Shown piece after piece: positions 35,201 through 47,230 of a DNA stretch of 64,000 nucleotides. This stretch comes from Stenopsyche tienmushanensis (taxonomy: Eukaryota > Arthropoda > Insecta > Trichoptera > Stenopsychidae): the NCBI GenBank assembly GCA_008973525.1, contig WACJ01000375.1, positions 124,001 through 188,000 on the forward strand. The letters are read 5' to 3'. The position numbers and the translations under genes were made by a program. The stretch's first letter is position 1; each line of letters opens with the position of its first letter. The notes below the pieces were generated by a model, which saw only the letters and a list, made by a program, of their open reading frames with translations, ran no database searches and was not told the origin of the DNA.

Positions 35201-36301
35201 TATTTTTACACAATATTTTTAATCTGCTCTTGAACTAAACTAGCGCAGGAAAATTCCAATATTTGTATATTGAGGTTTTGCCTATGTTGTTTCCATTTTT
35301 CTAAAAAAGTTGTGAACATATTCATAGTATATATCGTAGTATACCCATATAATTAGGAATATTTCTATCATATCTTGCAATGAGTTTCATAAAAATATGG
35401 AAATTTCGGAAAAAGTGTATCAAAATTTTTCGGTTCTGTTTAGATAAGTTGAACAATGAAACGACTGCTTTTTGGGCAGCCAAAAATTATGCCAAAATGA
35501 GGTCGTGAAAGCTGTCATGGACAGGGTTCGCGGCAAGGTAAGACAATTTGGAAGCTTTCGAAATGGTAGTGCGGGGTACCTTTTTGAACGTTAAGATTAG
35601 ACAGGTGGAAGGATAACGTCTTAAAGGATGCGGTAAGCCAGCAAATTGACGACTGGTATGCAGCACCCCAAATTTGGGATTAGCATGGGGTGGCGGATAA
35701 ATCCTGCAAAACATCATTCATTTGTATCAATTTACTTGGCAGGGAGTGTAAGGAAATATTTAGGGTTTCTTGTGTAGGCCGTTTTAAGAATTTGTATTAT
35801 ATACGTATTATCTTTCGGTCTCAAACAAACGCCGAAAAATGCCTGTCCCAGATAAATATTTATTATTCAATATTCTCATATGGCTTTCCATGTATGAATA
35901 TTGATACAATACCGAATTACAACGCGATTTTTCTTAAAACAGATACTTGACAACCGATAATTCTTTATAGTTATAAAATATGTTATAACTTTCAAAATAT
36001 CTATACAACGGGAAAATAAAAGTATCTGTTTTATGCAAATTAAACTTGGGCTACTAATTGACGCGTTTCACAACAGCAATATTGAACATTTATTACATAC
36101 GAATGAAAATAATCCAACTATAAAAAGCATATTAAAACAATACTATACGGATTACATAAATATAAAATATTTCGTAATGGTTTTTCGTGATATAAGTCAA
36201 ATTTAATCATCGATGTAATTTGACAAAAAAAAAAAAACAATAGTGCTATGCTCTCATGCGTAATAATTAAATTAAACTTTTTTTCACTTATATGATCAAA
36301 A
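32291..36301. other. AT-rich intronic sequence, nothing firm
   Basis: Only AT-driven frames. At 35480-35720 a less AT-rich stretch resembles the end of a LINE polyprotein (plus-strand GCGGTAAGCCAGCAAATTGA reading VSQQID, then WYAAPQIWD), but the evidence is too thin for a call. A sequence GATATTCGGCT near 32619 resembles one inside the hAT-type element near 19962. Confidence 0.35.
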
Positions 36302-36715
36302 TACAGGCGGACTTCAACCTTCGCTCGTGATTGGTTCCTGAAAATGTATGCGAAAGTTAAATGTTCGAAAGTAGGGGATGTAAAAAAACATCAAAAATTG
36401 TACTTTAAATTTTTTATTTATTAAAAATTACTAAGTACATACTAAATAAAAATTATATTCTCTTAATGAGCTTGTCAAGAGTTAGTTGTATTTTACTATT
36501 TTTTTTTTCTTCATAGAGAGTTTTGTAACATGCAGTGCTATTATGAATCACCCTACGCACTTGAGATATGCGTTCTCCATTGGGATCACATTCTTCCATA
36601 ATATTCAAAAATGTCTCGAGATGTGTAAAAACTTCGTTCATGGTTTTTATTGGTAAGGTCTTGATGATTTCTTCTGGTTCTTCTTTCTCACTTTCAATTT
36701 GTATGTTTTTAAAAA
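36302..36715 (-). pseudogene. pogo/Tigger (jerky-like) 3' end with transposase C-terminus
   Basis: The terminal inverted repeat starts CAGGCGGACTTCAACCTTCG at 36304 after a TA. The minus-strand frame 36715-36453 ends KLIKRI and contains EECDPNGERISQVRRVIHN and ACYKTLYEEKK followed by IQLTLDKL. These match the C-terminal tail of Tigger-type transposases (E.DPN.ER...V, then CY..IY.EKK, then TLD.F). The upstream part is replaced by mariner sequence. The same TIR recurs at about 63566-63633. Confidence 0.8.
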
Positions 36716-37172
36716 TGTGCCAAACCTTACCAGTTGATATTTGGTTTTTTAATTGCTTTGTACGCCTTTCGCCGGTTTCCGTCCATTCAGCTGACTGCCG
36801 ATATAACTGGAGTATAGTGATGGATCCATGTTTCATCCATTTTCACATACCGCAAGAAAAAATCACAGCTCTAAACAGCACTCTGAATTATTGACGTGTT
36901 GATAGTTTTGATCGACTATGAACAAACGCGGTACTCACTTCGAACAGAGCTTTCTCATGGACAAATGTTGAATACTCTAGCCAAAAGTATTTTGAGGCTT
37001 TTTTTTAATGTTTTCTGGAACAAGTGTCGAATTTAAGTGACCCGAGCGCTCAGCATCATCGGTGTTTGTATAAACGCGTTTAAAATCAGCAAACCATTTA
37101 TCTCAATGGAGCAGACTCCGAATAACATTTGTCAAGCCATTGCTTTGCTTCAACGTGTTTTTCTCCAATTAA
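36716..37172 (-). pseudogene. mariner transposase fragment, N-terminal to central
   Basis: Minus-strand frames give, in order, a helix-turn-helix stretch (KWFADFKRVYTNTDDAERSG), VPENIKKK, MRKLC, and then TMDETW-like MKHGSITI followed by RQSAEWTETGERRTKQLKN and STGKV. These are landmarks of mariner transposases, and the MDETW motif containing the first catalytic Asp is altered. Several stops separate the parts. At about 36716 the frame runs without a stop into a Tigger C-terminus. A mariner terminus was not identified. Confidence 0.8.
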
Positions 37173-37180
37173 AAGAAATA

Positions 37181-37440
37181 TACTCATCCCTCGATTTACG
37201 CGGTTCCCATTTTACGCGGTTTCACTTTTACGCGGTCAGAATTTTTTTTTGTTTTTGAAAAATCATATGTTTTGTGGCACGCGTCACAAAAACGCGTATA
37301 TTGCATCAAAGCATTTATAGGACCAGACGTCTGTAGCCCCCTCCATTGCGTCGTTCTAAGCATTTTCTTCATAACTGGTTCGAAATTGCCTTCCTCATCA
37401 GATGAACTGGTCAATTTAATTTGAAAATTAGCGGACATAC
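37181..37440 (-). mobile_element. Second Tigger-type terminus
   Basis: After TA at 37181-37182 the sequence CTCATCCCTCGATTTACGCG begins a terminal repeat with direct TTTACGCGGTTTC-like units at about 37196, 37213 and 37228, a pattern well known from Tigger ends. The minus-strand frame from 37438 has no clear domain. The other end of the element was not found. Confidence 0.6.
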
Positions 37441-39485
37441 CCGAGTTTTTGTAAGTAGTTTTTTTTTTATTACAAAATCCGTGGTTATTGATTGTGTTTT
37501 AATTTTCTAAAGGTCTTTATACATTTATTCATATTGTATAATATACAAGTATTTCGAAGATTTCTCTGGAAATGAAAAGCACGTTCCGTGTTTGAATCAA
37601 TTTTGAACATAGTGTTTTTCAATTTTCTTGCTAGGTTGAAAGCGTCATCTAAATATTTTGCAGTAAATAATGACGGTTTGGAAGATTCATATTCACTTAC
37701 ACGTATTAAAATCGTTCTTGCTTCTATAATATTATAGTATAAAAACATATTTTTCATTATACATTAATTTATGTTAGTGCTATAATATATGTATAGTTAC
37801 ATGTAGGAGGACGAATAGGCAAATATTTTCCAGAGGAATTGATGATTATAGTATTAATGATCAACGAGCGCCCAACTTCCAATGCTCAATTCAGTCCATT
37901 AATAATGTAATATTTGTTATGATTGGGCACGAGTAACCGGGCTGATTTTTGTGAGAGCGGTATTTCCTAAATTTATTTCAGTGTATCACAACGACGGGTC
38001 ATTCCATCAGATAATTCTTTACGACCTTGAAAGCTCTTCCGAGGGTAGAACTGACTTTTGGCATGCTAGAAGGTTCAGCTAGATATGAAACACATTAATC
38101 TTTTTCCTTCATCCCGTCCATTTTATTACCGGAGTAGACTACAAGATATGAGACATTACTCTCTGATATAGAGCCTGTTCAAAAATACTCAATTTATGAA
38201 TACGTTTTTTGGAATCTTTATGGGGCCATAAATTAATTCGATACTCGGCAATCGATGAATATACTTACAGATAATGTGCGATTTACAATCACACAAACTA
38301 CGTATTTTTTACTTGTAAGGATAAAGTGTACTGTAATACTATATAGTCAGAAAGTGCGCATAAAACTTCACTCGGAATTTTAATTAAAATAATGAAACCC
38401 AAGAGTTTACTGTCAACAAATAGATCTCTGTGCAGGTTTAATTAAAACTTGTGCTTAAAAACAGCGTTTGATATAATGCAGAAAAGGGGATTAAATAAAT
38501 TTGATTTGTCGCAATTTAAGTGCGGTCGTTGAATAACGTTCACATGAACTCCATTTCATATAAAATAAATTAAAAACGACTAATTAAGTCGTATCTTGAA
38601 TTAGTTTTTATACACCAGGGAAATAGCCCTAGTAAAAGATAACATTAATGCTTGATATTTAAGAATGCATCATATTCTATGACATTTTTAATGCACTTAT
38701 CTAATCTATTTATAAATTACTATTGAACATAATTGAAGAGAAAATATGATAATTGTTGGTATGCCAGGAAATTATATGAAATCAATGAAATATTCGAATT
38801 TAACTATAAATAAGCACTAGTAAATAACTACTTTATTATTATAAATTAATTAAATTAAATTGAATTCATATGCGACCATAAAATCACATTCGCACATACC
38901 ACTGTCACATTGTATAGTTATTTTGCTTTTTACATTTGATTATGCCCGTAACTAGACACTACAATGTAAATTCACGTACTGCCACGTTTTTGCTATGCTC
39001 TCTTTGTCAGAAGAAAAAAACAAAAAAACACAACCTGTTATTGTTACAGTATACTTTCTTTTGGGATATGTCTCGTATTTATTAAAAGCAGTTACAACAT
39101 AGTTTCAGTCTTTAAAAATTCTATAGGTAGACTGAAATGAAAACCAAAATATAAAATAACGATTCGAATCCCTGCTAAAATTGATAGTTAAGTTTAAATC
39201 ACTCAAGAAGTTCGTAGGATGACTACTAAAACATCAACATTTTTAATAAACAACAAAATATAACAACAAATTTATTCATCAACATAGACTCCTTTATGAG
39301 TAATACATTGGTTGCAACGATGCATTTTTCCCTGTAAATCTGATCCAGGCTTAGCTTGATTAGCTTGGTTTAGCTGGATTAGAAAAAAATAATTCTGCGG
39401 CGTTTAAAAAGCTGACTATGAAATACTAAATTTTCAACAATATTAATTTATTTTTATTTTTACGTAATGTCACAAATTCGCTGTA
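37441..39485. other. AT-rich intronic sequence, nothing recognised
   Basis: One 90-codon minus frame (37485-37757) has no recognised motif. It may be part of the preceding decayed transposon. Confidence 0.4.
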
Positions 39486-39493
39486 CTTTTAAG

Positions 39494-39761
39494 CAGTGGC
39501 AAATTTAGCACTTGAAAAACCGCGCAATTTAGCGTCCCTTGGACCATTTAGTTTTTCAACCTGAGACAAATTTATTCGAACTTCGATATACGCGATTTCA
39601 TGTTATGATTTTACTATTACAATCATCAAACCGTGTATTTCAAAAGATGAGCAATTTCTTGGGTCAAAAGTTTTTTAAGGCCCCCTAAAATTTATGAGGC
39701 CCCCTGAATTTTTGAGGTTCGAAACGCGCGCTTCCTGCGCCTCTACATAAGTCCGCCACTG
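39494..39761. mobile_element. hAT-type MITE, 268 bp
   Basis: It starts CAGTGGCAAATTTAGC and ends CGCCACTG, flanked by perfect 8-bp duplications CTTTTAAG at 39486-39493 and 39762-39769. It is non-coding, with GGCCCCCT repeats near 39680-39705. Its interior differs from the MITEs at 5210 and 55594, so it is a separate family. Confidence 0.9.
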
Positions 39762-39769
39762 CTTTTAAG

Positions 39770-40659
39770 ATATGTATAGTTCAAAAAGTTCAATAATAAA
39801 ACATATTAAAAAATGTATATAGTAGTATCGATTTGCAACACTAATTAAAGCACAATATCATTCGATATCACTGAAAATTTCTGCTTAAACAATCTAATTC
39901 TAATTTAACCCTAGATATATGTCCTTTGGAGATCACATACGTCTGAAAATTATTTTCTGTCATAGTGCCTACTTAATATTGCTAAATAAAATAAAAATCA
40001 CTTGAAAAATATTTTTTTTGCTTAAAGTAAATGCGGTAAAATAAATGGTCCAGCAGAGGGACAGAATTTATTTAAATATTTATTCAGGTATGTTTTTTCA
40101 ACATAAGAAGCATTCGGAAGTTCTCAGTTCCTTGCTGAGTACGTCCTTCCGGCATTTACCACCCGCCAAAGACTATGTTTATTTTGACCGAGCATAAAAT
40201 ATTGAATCCGGGTTAATCGGGGAATGAATTATTCATGTGGAAATTCTTTGCTTGCGACGTCCTTTCTAATGTACACTTTTTTTAAAACAGGAGATGCCTA
40301 AAAGCATTGATGTAATATGTATTCAACATCTGCCTGTAGATAAAGTGTATTGACCAAATACAGATCAGGAGGTTTAGAATACCGTTTTAAAAAAATATAT
40401 AAATATGAAAAAAAAAACCTATTAATTTTTAGAAATATATATTTGTATGAGCAAATATAAGTTGTTGTTCAAAATACGCTCTATTTAAGTTTTTAATTAA
40501 GTTTCATTTTGTTCTCATAATTATTTCAGGAGCAGTTTCATATTCAAAAGTTTTCACTTGATAAAAACTCTAAGAAACCTTGAGAAAGCCTGTGGTCTTC
40601 TTGATTGATCAACTGACGTATTGGTAAGTGTCAATTGACCATAATTAACATTGTTTGTT
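39770..40659. other. AT-rich intronic sequence, nothing recognised
   Basis: No coding or repeat signal identified. Confidence 0.4.
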
Positions 40660-41590
40660 AATTCTTGAACTCTTATATTATGGATAGGGTTCTAATCCAG
40701 ATTATAAACATATAAATATTAATATTTCTGTTCAATCATATCTAACCGTTATCGCAAATAGATGATTTCCATAGGAAACTTTTCCAGGGAAAGGATTTTT
40801 ATGTGATGTTTACTCATTTGTCTTCCATACGTGATAAAGTTAAGATATATTTTTTTATAAGAATTTTATTCAGGGGAGGATCAATGAATTAGAACTTTTT
40901 ACTTACTTTACTTTGAGTGGCTCCTATTTCCCCTTAAGAGGGCCCGGGCTACCGACAACGAAATTCGCCATTTTCGTCTGTCCTGGACCTTCTTCCTCCC
41001 AGATCCAAAACGGTTCGAGTAACTCTATTAATCGTCATCCATGCCATATGGTCTTGTTCATTAGAAAAAGTGGATTTGGACGAAGCTTGTTATAGATGCT
41101 TCGCCGTATATGTTCATTATCTCACGAATCTGAGGTTTCATCCCGGAGGGGTTCGAAAATGAATTAGTAGCAAATTTTAAATATTTTTATATGACAATCT
41201 AATTATTATTGCAAATTCTATCACTCATATGTGGTCATGCATAACTTGATTGTTGGACTTAATTGCCTGAGTTCAAGAAATCAGGATAAAAATGAACCTA
41301 GACGATCAATCGATAAAATATTTATATTACCAATATTCCAAATTTGTTGGTCCTATAAAAACTTTATTATAGAAATTTAGGATCAGAACTACCAAATTAA
41401 TGCTTGATTAACTCGACAAATATTTGTAGATCCTTCTATGTATAGGCATATGTATGGCATATGTTCAAATAAACTTATCCAAATTCGATCATATGTGAAA
41501 GACAACGAAAAATTATATGAAGACCTATTATCCCTAAAAAAATATCTTTCTGAAGATTAGCCACATCTAATAACAGATATACGAACTAAA
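40660..41590 (+). mobile_element. SINE copy split by an inverted SINE (nested block)
   Basis: The head of a plus-strand SINE of the 2696 family (TTGAACTCTTATATTATGGA to about 40740) and its tail (about 41440-41590, TGTGAAAGACAACGAAAAAT onward) are separated by a minus-strand copy of the same family at about 40741-41404. That inner copy shows GGTCCTATAA / CAAATTTGTTGG near 41345, the complement of the CCTGATTTC block near 41270, and its 3' part at 40750-40850. The inner copy is itself split by a LINE-like insertion at 40893-41157. Copies are diverged, so SINE borders are approximate. Confidence 0.6.
40893..41157 (-). mobile_element. Short LINE/SINE-like insertion with 10-bp target duplication
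   Basis: The 265-bp insert is flanked by AATGAATTAG at 40883-40892 and 41158-41167. On the minus strand it begins TTCGAACCCCTCCGGGATGA and ends in a tail of GTAAAGTAAGTAAAAAGTT. A tail of short repeats and a 10-bp duplication indicate target-primed retroposition. It is much less AT-rich than the host. A similar ACTTACTTAC tail remnant occurs near 48789. The parent element is not identified. Confidence 0.8.
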
Positions 41591-42682
41591 ATTAATAATA
41601 AGTTGTTGGATTTTCTAAAATTGTTGGAAAAGGTTATAATTATGTTTACAAAATCCTTCAGGATTAAAAAGGATAGATTTATTGGTAGCATCTAATGGAC
41701 CAGAAAGGCCATCTAATGGATCCGTTTTTATTCGATTATTGTTTCTGTAAAATATATATATAGAAATAAAATCTATTACTGATGAAACTCTTTAAATACT
41801 CAAAGTCAGCATTAAAAACGTCGGTAAGAAAGTCGGAAAAACAAATAAAACAGAGACAAAATATGGCTGGAACTTTGATATCTTTTTTTGTAGTTCTCCA
41901 ATAGGATTGTTAAGCCCGTCGATGCTTGAAAGTAAAAATTACGGTGGAATATTTCTTTTTCTTCTCCCTTAATCGTTTTGGTCATTATAGCGTATATAAG
42001 ACAGGAATCTTCCATCACTTCTTTTAAAACATTTTTTTACTGTATTTAGTTCGCATAGAGCCCGATTGAATGTCATGTTTTCCTTTTTCCTTTATTGCTT
42101 TCCGACAGCGTTCAATTGCATATTATGTAAATATACACTTTTCGGCTTATCTTTTTTGTATGCGTCATTCAAATCTACATATTTCTAAGGCCTCTGAATT
42201 ATTCACGAGGTAGAAATTTTGATAAATCACACGGTTAATTGTTGATAATGAATAATCATTTTAAATATTCCTTCTACCACGGAACACCCTCTTGTCATAA
42301 AACTTTTTCAATATGTATAAGATTCGCCTGAAACTTTCTGCAGGTCGTATAAAATAAGGTTCCCTGTTTTCTCATTTTATAATCTCTTTGCTACCACCCC
42401 GTATATTTACAGGGAATACTCTAAAAGCAAACATAATCCCTTCATTTACGTAAATACTTACTTTTCTGTTAGCCAAATTACAAATATGTGCGCACACATA
42501 TTGCGTTTAATTAAATTGAATATGATTATATGGGAAAACTTAAAAATGTTCATTACTCAGATTTTTTTAACGTTATATCATCATCAATCTACCAAATCCT
42601 CTACAAATCTATCATATGACACGATTGTGCATTACGCACATGTAATAAGAAGACAATTTATTGTCTTATCAAAGCGGGCTTA
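41591..42682. other. AT-rich intronic sequence, nothing recognised
   Basis: No coding or repeat signal identified. Confidence 0.4.
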
Positions 42683-43415
42683 AAAAATATACATGAAAGT
42701 CTTCATATCAAAAGTCTTCTGGTTGAATATAATCATCAGAAAAAAGCCTGGATGAATCGTGAATAGAACGATGGTATGAAAAATAGTTCATATCAAAAGT
42801 AAAAAAATATCAAAACTATAGAAAATTTTAATCACGTTGATGAAATTTGTACGGTCAAATTTCTCTCACCAAATAGCACGTCGGTAATACAACCGATGGA
42901 TCAGGATGTAATAGAAACATTCAAACGTTTATATAGAAATCAGATGTTTCGACGATTATTGCTAGCAGATGAAAAGAATAAATAAATGGTTACCAGTCAA
43001 CAAGAAAATAAATTTAAAATATTGTCGCTACATTGCAGCAGATAGTTGGAATTCTTTAGATGTGTCAACTTTGAAAAAAATCATGAAACAAAATTTTGAA
43101 AAGATCATTAATAAGTTCCAGTAACGCGGTAGAACCTGATAAAGGAGACATTGTGGAAGCAATAGCACACATTTGTATATGGGCTTAATGCGACGAAGAT
43201 GTAGCTTAGTGATTAAACTGCGATGCAAATGATTCTAGACTCCAAATTTTGAATGATGAGGAAATATTTAAAGAATTATCTGCCTCAGAAGAAAAAAGTC
43301 GAGAAGACGAAGAAGAAATTGGCGAGGGGTGAGATATTGGTCCTACACAGTCCTCACATTCGATTATCCGGACTACTTTCATCTCCAATTAGTACGGATA
43401 ATCAAGGTTTTACTG
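42683..43415 (+). pseudogene. pogo/Tigger fragment, C-terminal part and right end
   Basis: Colinear with 25010-26508 of the larger Tigger copy but without the retroposon. Broken frames read MMKFVRSNF and the usual run to ETFKRLYR, then QMFRRLLLADE uninterrupted at about 42930-42975. It ends at a terminal repeat (CCAATTAGTACGGATAATC, then GGTTTTACTG ending 43415). The 5' half is missing. Confidence 0.85.
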
Positions 43416-43740
43416 TGTATATAATAGTGTTATAAAATATAATATGTTTATTTTTATCAAATTAAAAAGAACGTAGATGAACGAACCCAACTTGTTGGTG
43501 AGTTTTTATTTTTATACTTCCTTTTTAATTGTCCCAAGCTTTACAAAGTGAAAATGTATGAACATGTAAAACATATATTACGAGATCAAATCATTGTGTC
43601 TGTGGATAATTAAAAATAGCTGAGCCGAAGACTTTTTTAATTTCACGATTCAAAATATAATTTTTTAACTACTTCGTTTCAATGACCGTAATTATAATAA
43701 ATATTTGAAGAGATCTTTGTAAAATGTATGTATACTATAT

Positions 43741-44100
43741 ATCATCATCATCATAGTGCAGCCACTAACAGTCCACTGCAGATCTATGGGCCTCTTCAAT
43801 ATCCATTCACAGGACAGGGTTACATCCATTTCGTCTGTATCACACATTCACCTCCTCATTCGCTCGATATTGAAGGTAGCATTACCATCGAGTTTTATTT
43901 CGAACGCTCACGTATTGACGAAAGCTTTTGCAAACGTTTCGATATGGAGTGTGGGAGGTTTGTAAAGACTGATTAGTTTTCATAGGGAGATGGTGGAAAA
44001 CTACTCTAGACGACCTTTTTGACCCTATTAGAAAGGGCTTTGTGGAGTGCAAGGAGTCCAGTCCCCCTTTCCTCGCTAGGGCGTTACCGGGGTAGGGTGA
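43741..44100 (-). mobile_element. Retroposon with (ATG)n tail, copy 3 (5'-truncated)
   Basis: The tail is ATCATCATCATCAT at 43741-43754 on the plus strand. The body matches copy 2 closely up to GGGGTAGGGTGA at 44100, then similarity stops, about 190 bp short of copy 2. TATAT-rich flanks may be the duplication but are too simple to be sure. The 60-80 codon open frames here are by-products. Confidence 0.85.
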
Positions 44101-46639
44101 TTTTTATATATATAGAAGAATGTTTTCAAAAAAATAAATTCTTGATCTTATTTATGAAACTCATTCTGCGAACTTGATTTTTATCTGAGTCTGGAAATTT
44201 TTCGCATTTCAAATAAATCTTGATCTTTTCTCTTAGTTCAGCAAAATAGTTTCTAATTCTTATTCTATTTAGAGACAAAAGTTTTCAAGTAAATTCGGTG
44301 TTTGTGCTACTCTTGTTAATAACTTATTTCAACTTCATTAATTACTATGCCTCGAAAACATTATCATTTTGAGATATTTTATCTAATTCAATTGGTTAAT
44401 GATATTCTGAGCAAATGTGGACAATCATCAAAACACTGACATCCATTCTTTCTTTTGTCTACACTGGATAGAGAAAATGTAATTGATTTTTTTTGGATTA
44501 AAATGGCTCATCAGCACTATAATATGCTTCATTATAATTCCATTGAATAAAATATTAATTTAATGCTATTAAATTAGTAAATATTCAATATGTTTTCAAT
44601 GACATGCATTTCGTTGCATAATAATGCAACATGCACATATTGAAAATATTAAAGTATTCAAGGATGTTGTTTTTACAAAATGAACTACGCTGATTTACTT
44701 TGTAACACACGATGTATTTCTAGCTCCAATTTGTTTGCTGAAAAACTTTTTTACGGACAATGTAGTGTTGGATGCAAATTAAATTCCTTTGGATTTATTT
44801 TTGTTAATCTCAATTCGAACAACAGTGTGTCAATATTATAACTTGTGCAGATCTTGATTATTTAGTGGCCACATGATGTTCCAAATTATTGACAAAATTT
44901 TCCTATAACCAAAAATCGTTTAAAATCACTGCGTTGGTGTATTCAAGATTTTTGCTCAATTTATTCGTATTTTTGGAAGTAGGAATCTAAATGTAGTTCG
45001 TTTTTATTGTTAAGCGCTTCAAGTATAATTTAATAAGCTGTGTGTAATTTAATAGCGATATTGGAACGAAATTTTCAAAAAAATTGGTTTAGAAACGTTT
45101 AGTACTATGTAAAAAAATATTTAAAAAAATAGGTACATTGTTTAATATATCCGCCTTAAAATAATAAAACTGTACTTGAAGTTATTATTTTGCTGTAATG
45201 TGAAATTATGCCCTAATATTCGTAGACATGAAGATACTGAATTTTCTGGAAGAATTTTCAAGTTGCTATATATCTTTAATGTTTCGTAAATTTTATTAAA
45301 TTCTCCATATTTTTACTACTAAAACAACCCCACACTATCACATTTTCTATTACCGCTTGTTTTCCTAAGTTGAGTTTGGTAATGTTAGCGAGTTCTGGTC
45401 TAGGTTGAATCTCGGCCTGGGTACATGCACGCTTCAAAAGAAAGAAGAAAAAAAATGTACAAAATACTTTTTTGTAATGTAATGCAACAAAGTTTGGATT
45501 TATTTGTGTATATAGTCGTGGGCGCCTAAGATATTAATTTTGTTGAAATCGAATTAAATTATTCAAATTTATTTTCCGTTTGAATTAGGTATCATAGTCG
45601 GAGAAATCGTTAGTATGAATCTAGTTGTGAGGGTTTGAAGGGAGCAAAGGAAAAAAGTCTCTCGAGCTAAAGGGCTTGGAAAGTTTTTCGGATTCAGAGC
45701 GTTGTCATGTCTCCAGACGACGACAGGTCACTGCAGGCTGATGCGGTAGATAAAGGGGCGTTTACGCCGCTTTCTCTAGATAAATGAACCCCCTGCTACG
45801 TGACGGAAATAAACTCCTCAAAAGCCTCCGATCTCCCTGTCCCCATTTCCGCAGATCTACTCCCAGGAAGTCATGCAGAATCGCTATTTACTCTAAATTA
45901 GCCCGTTTGAAAAATTGCCTTTTTCTCGGAACGCTCTATTCTCGCACGGACTGATTGCACGCTGGGATTTTCGCCATTAATTTATTTCCGTGTGAATTGA
46001 TACACTGTTGGATCGACTCTTTTTTACAATCAATCTGGACCCTAAATCAAATAAAATAAACAAAAATATAACTCTCATATCGACACGGACATATATACAA
46101 GGAATGGCTAACGAAAATGATGTCTAGATGTGATAAAATATCATTATTTTAATATCATTACATTTGCACTATTATTTTTTTGCTTAGAATTATTAATAAA
46201 GGTGGCTATAAATTCTATTGAGCGAGCATACGTAATCCGGATAGTGAGAGGCTATTAATAAAATTTGGATAGATTAATTTTTCCTAGCTTAGCTTTGAGG
46301 ATTACATCGGGATTCATGCTAATTTGATTTTCATAAAATTAAAAAGCTATGATGATGGCAACGATTTGGTAAGCCCTTTGTCGAATTTTAACGTTTTTGA
46401 AATAATCATCTGACCTATATTTTAAACAGATAATTTATAGATACTTGAGGTATATACAAAAGCATCATTAAATAAGAGCTTTCGCCAAAATTCAGCACAA
46501 ATATTATTAAAGATACTTTGCCAAATTGTAGATAGATGCTTTTTGATGATATGATTCTCAGAATTAAATTTAATGAAGAGTTCTACAAGAGATGTTGTTG
46601 CGTAGGCGCAGCGGCATTGTTCATTTATTATTTTATTAG
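44101..46639. other. Intronic sequence with a less AT-rich island
   Basis: Mostly AT-rich with nothing recognised. At about 45640-45990 the composition is markedly less AT-rich (for example GTCATGTCTCCAGACGACGA), has no long frame and no partner in the window, and could be conserved non-coding DNA. Confidence 0.3.
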
Positions 46640-46654
46640 CTCGATGGCAAAATT

Positions 46655-47230
46655 TATTCAAAATACATAATATTCAATGGAGAATTTATATTGCTGTTTG
46701 CACGGATAGTGCTGCGGTAATGACGGGTAGTAAAAAAGGTTTTTTCTGTTTTGTAAAACAAAAAATCCGATTGTACAATTTACACACTGCTACATACATC
46801 GAGAAACATTAATAATCAACAATTAGCTAGAGGAATTTTGAACATGGTGAATGAATGCATTATTCGCGAATATTTGGAATACTCTGTGTAGAAATGGGAG
46901 CCGAATATGAATCCTTATTGTTTTATACTGAAGCTCGTTGGTTATCCCGAGGTAAAGCTTTGACTAGATTGTTTGAACTTTGCTATGAGGTGCGCGAATT
47001 TCTTTTAGTTCAAAATGTGCCCGAACTATACCAGTACCTCGATGATGATTACTGGAAAGCCAAACTTGCATATATGGCTGAATTATTCGAGCATCAGAGT
47101 GAACTGACAAATTATAGGGGTTAAAATAAACTTGAACTTTGGCAGGAAGAGTTGCAAAAAGTATGTTTAGAAATGTACCACAGGACCCACCATATTTCGA
47201 TTGAAAACAAGGAATTAAACTTTTGATGTG
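46655..47230 (+). pseudogene. Broken hAT transposase (ZBED5/SCAND3-like type)
   Basis: Plus-strand frames read ICIAVCTDSAAVMTGSKKGF (the hAT CTDGA..M.G motif with its catalytic Asp), THCYIHRETL after a frameshift, then an open 89-codon frame with EMGAEYESLLFYTEARWLSR and GKALTRLFEL, and WKAKLAYMAELFEHQSELT. These match the catalytic part of hAT transposases related to ZBED5/SCAND3. Reading is interrupted by at least two frameshifts and a stop, and termini were not found. Confidence 0.85.

Noticed and set aside
35487..35717. LINE polyprotein end
   Set aside because: Only a vague resemblance over a few residues on the plus strand, with stops. Not enough for a feature.
43728..43976. Peptide-like frames shared by the three (ATG)n retroposon copies
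   Set aside because: Comparing copies, differences fall on all codon positions and most change the residue, so conservation is of DNA, not protein.
45390..45430. Possible tRNA gene (B-box-like GGTTGAATCTC)
   Set aside because: No A box at the right distance and no cloverleaf pairing.
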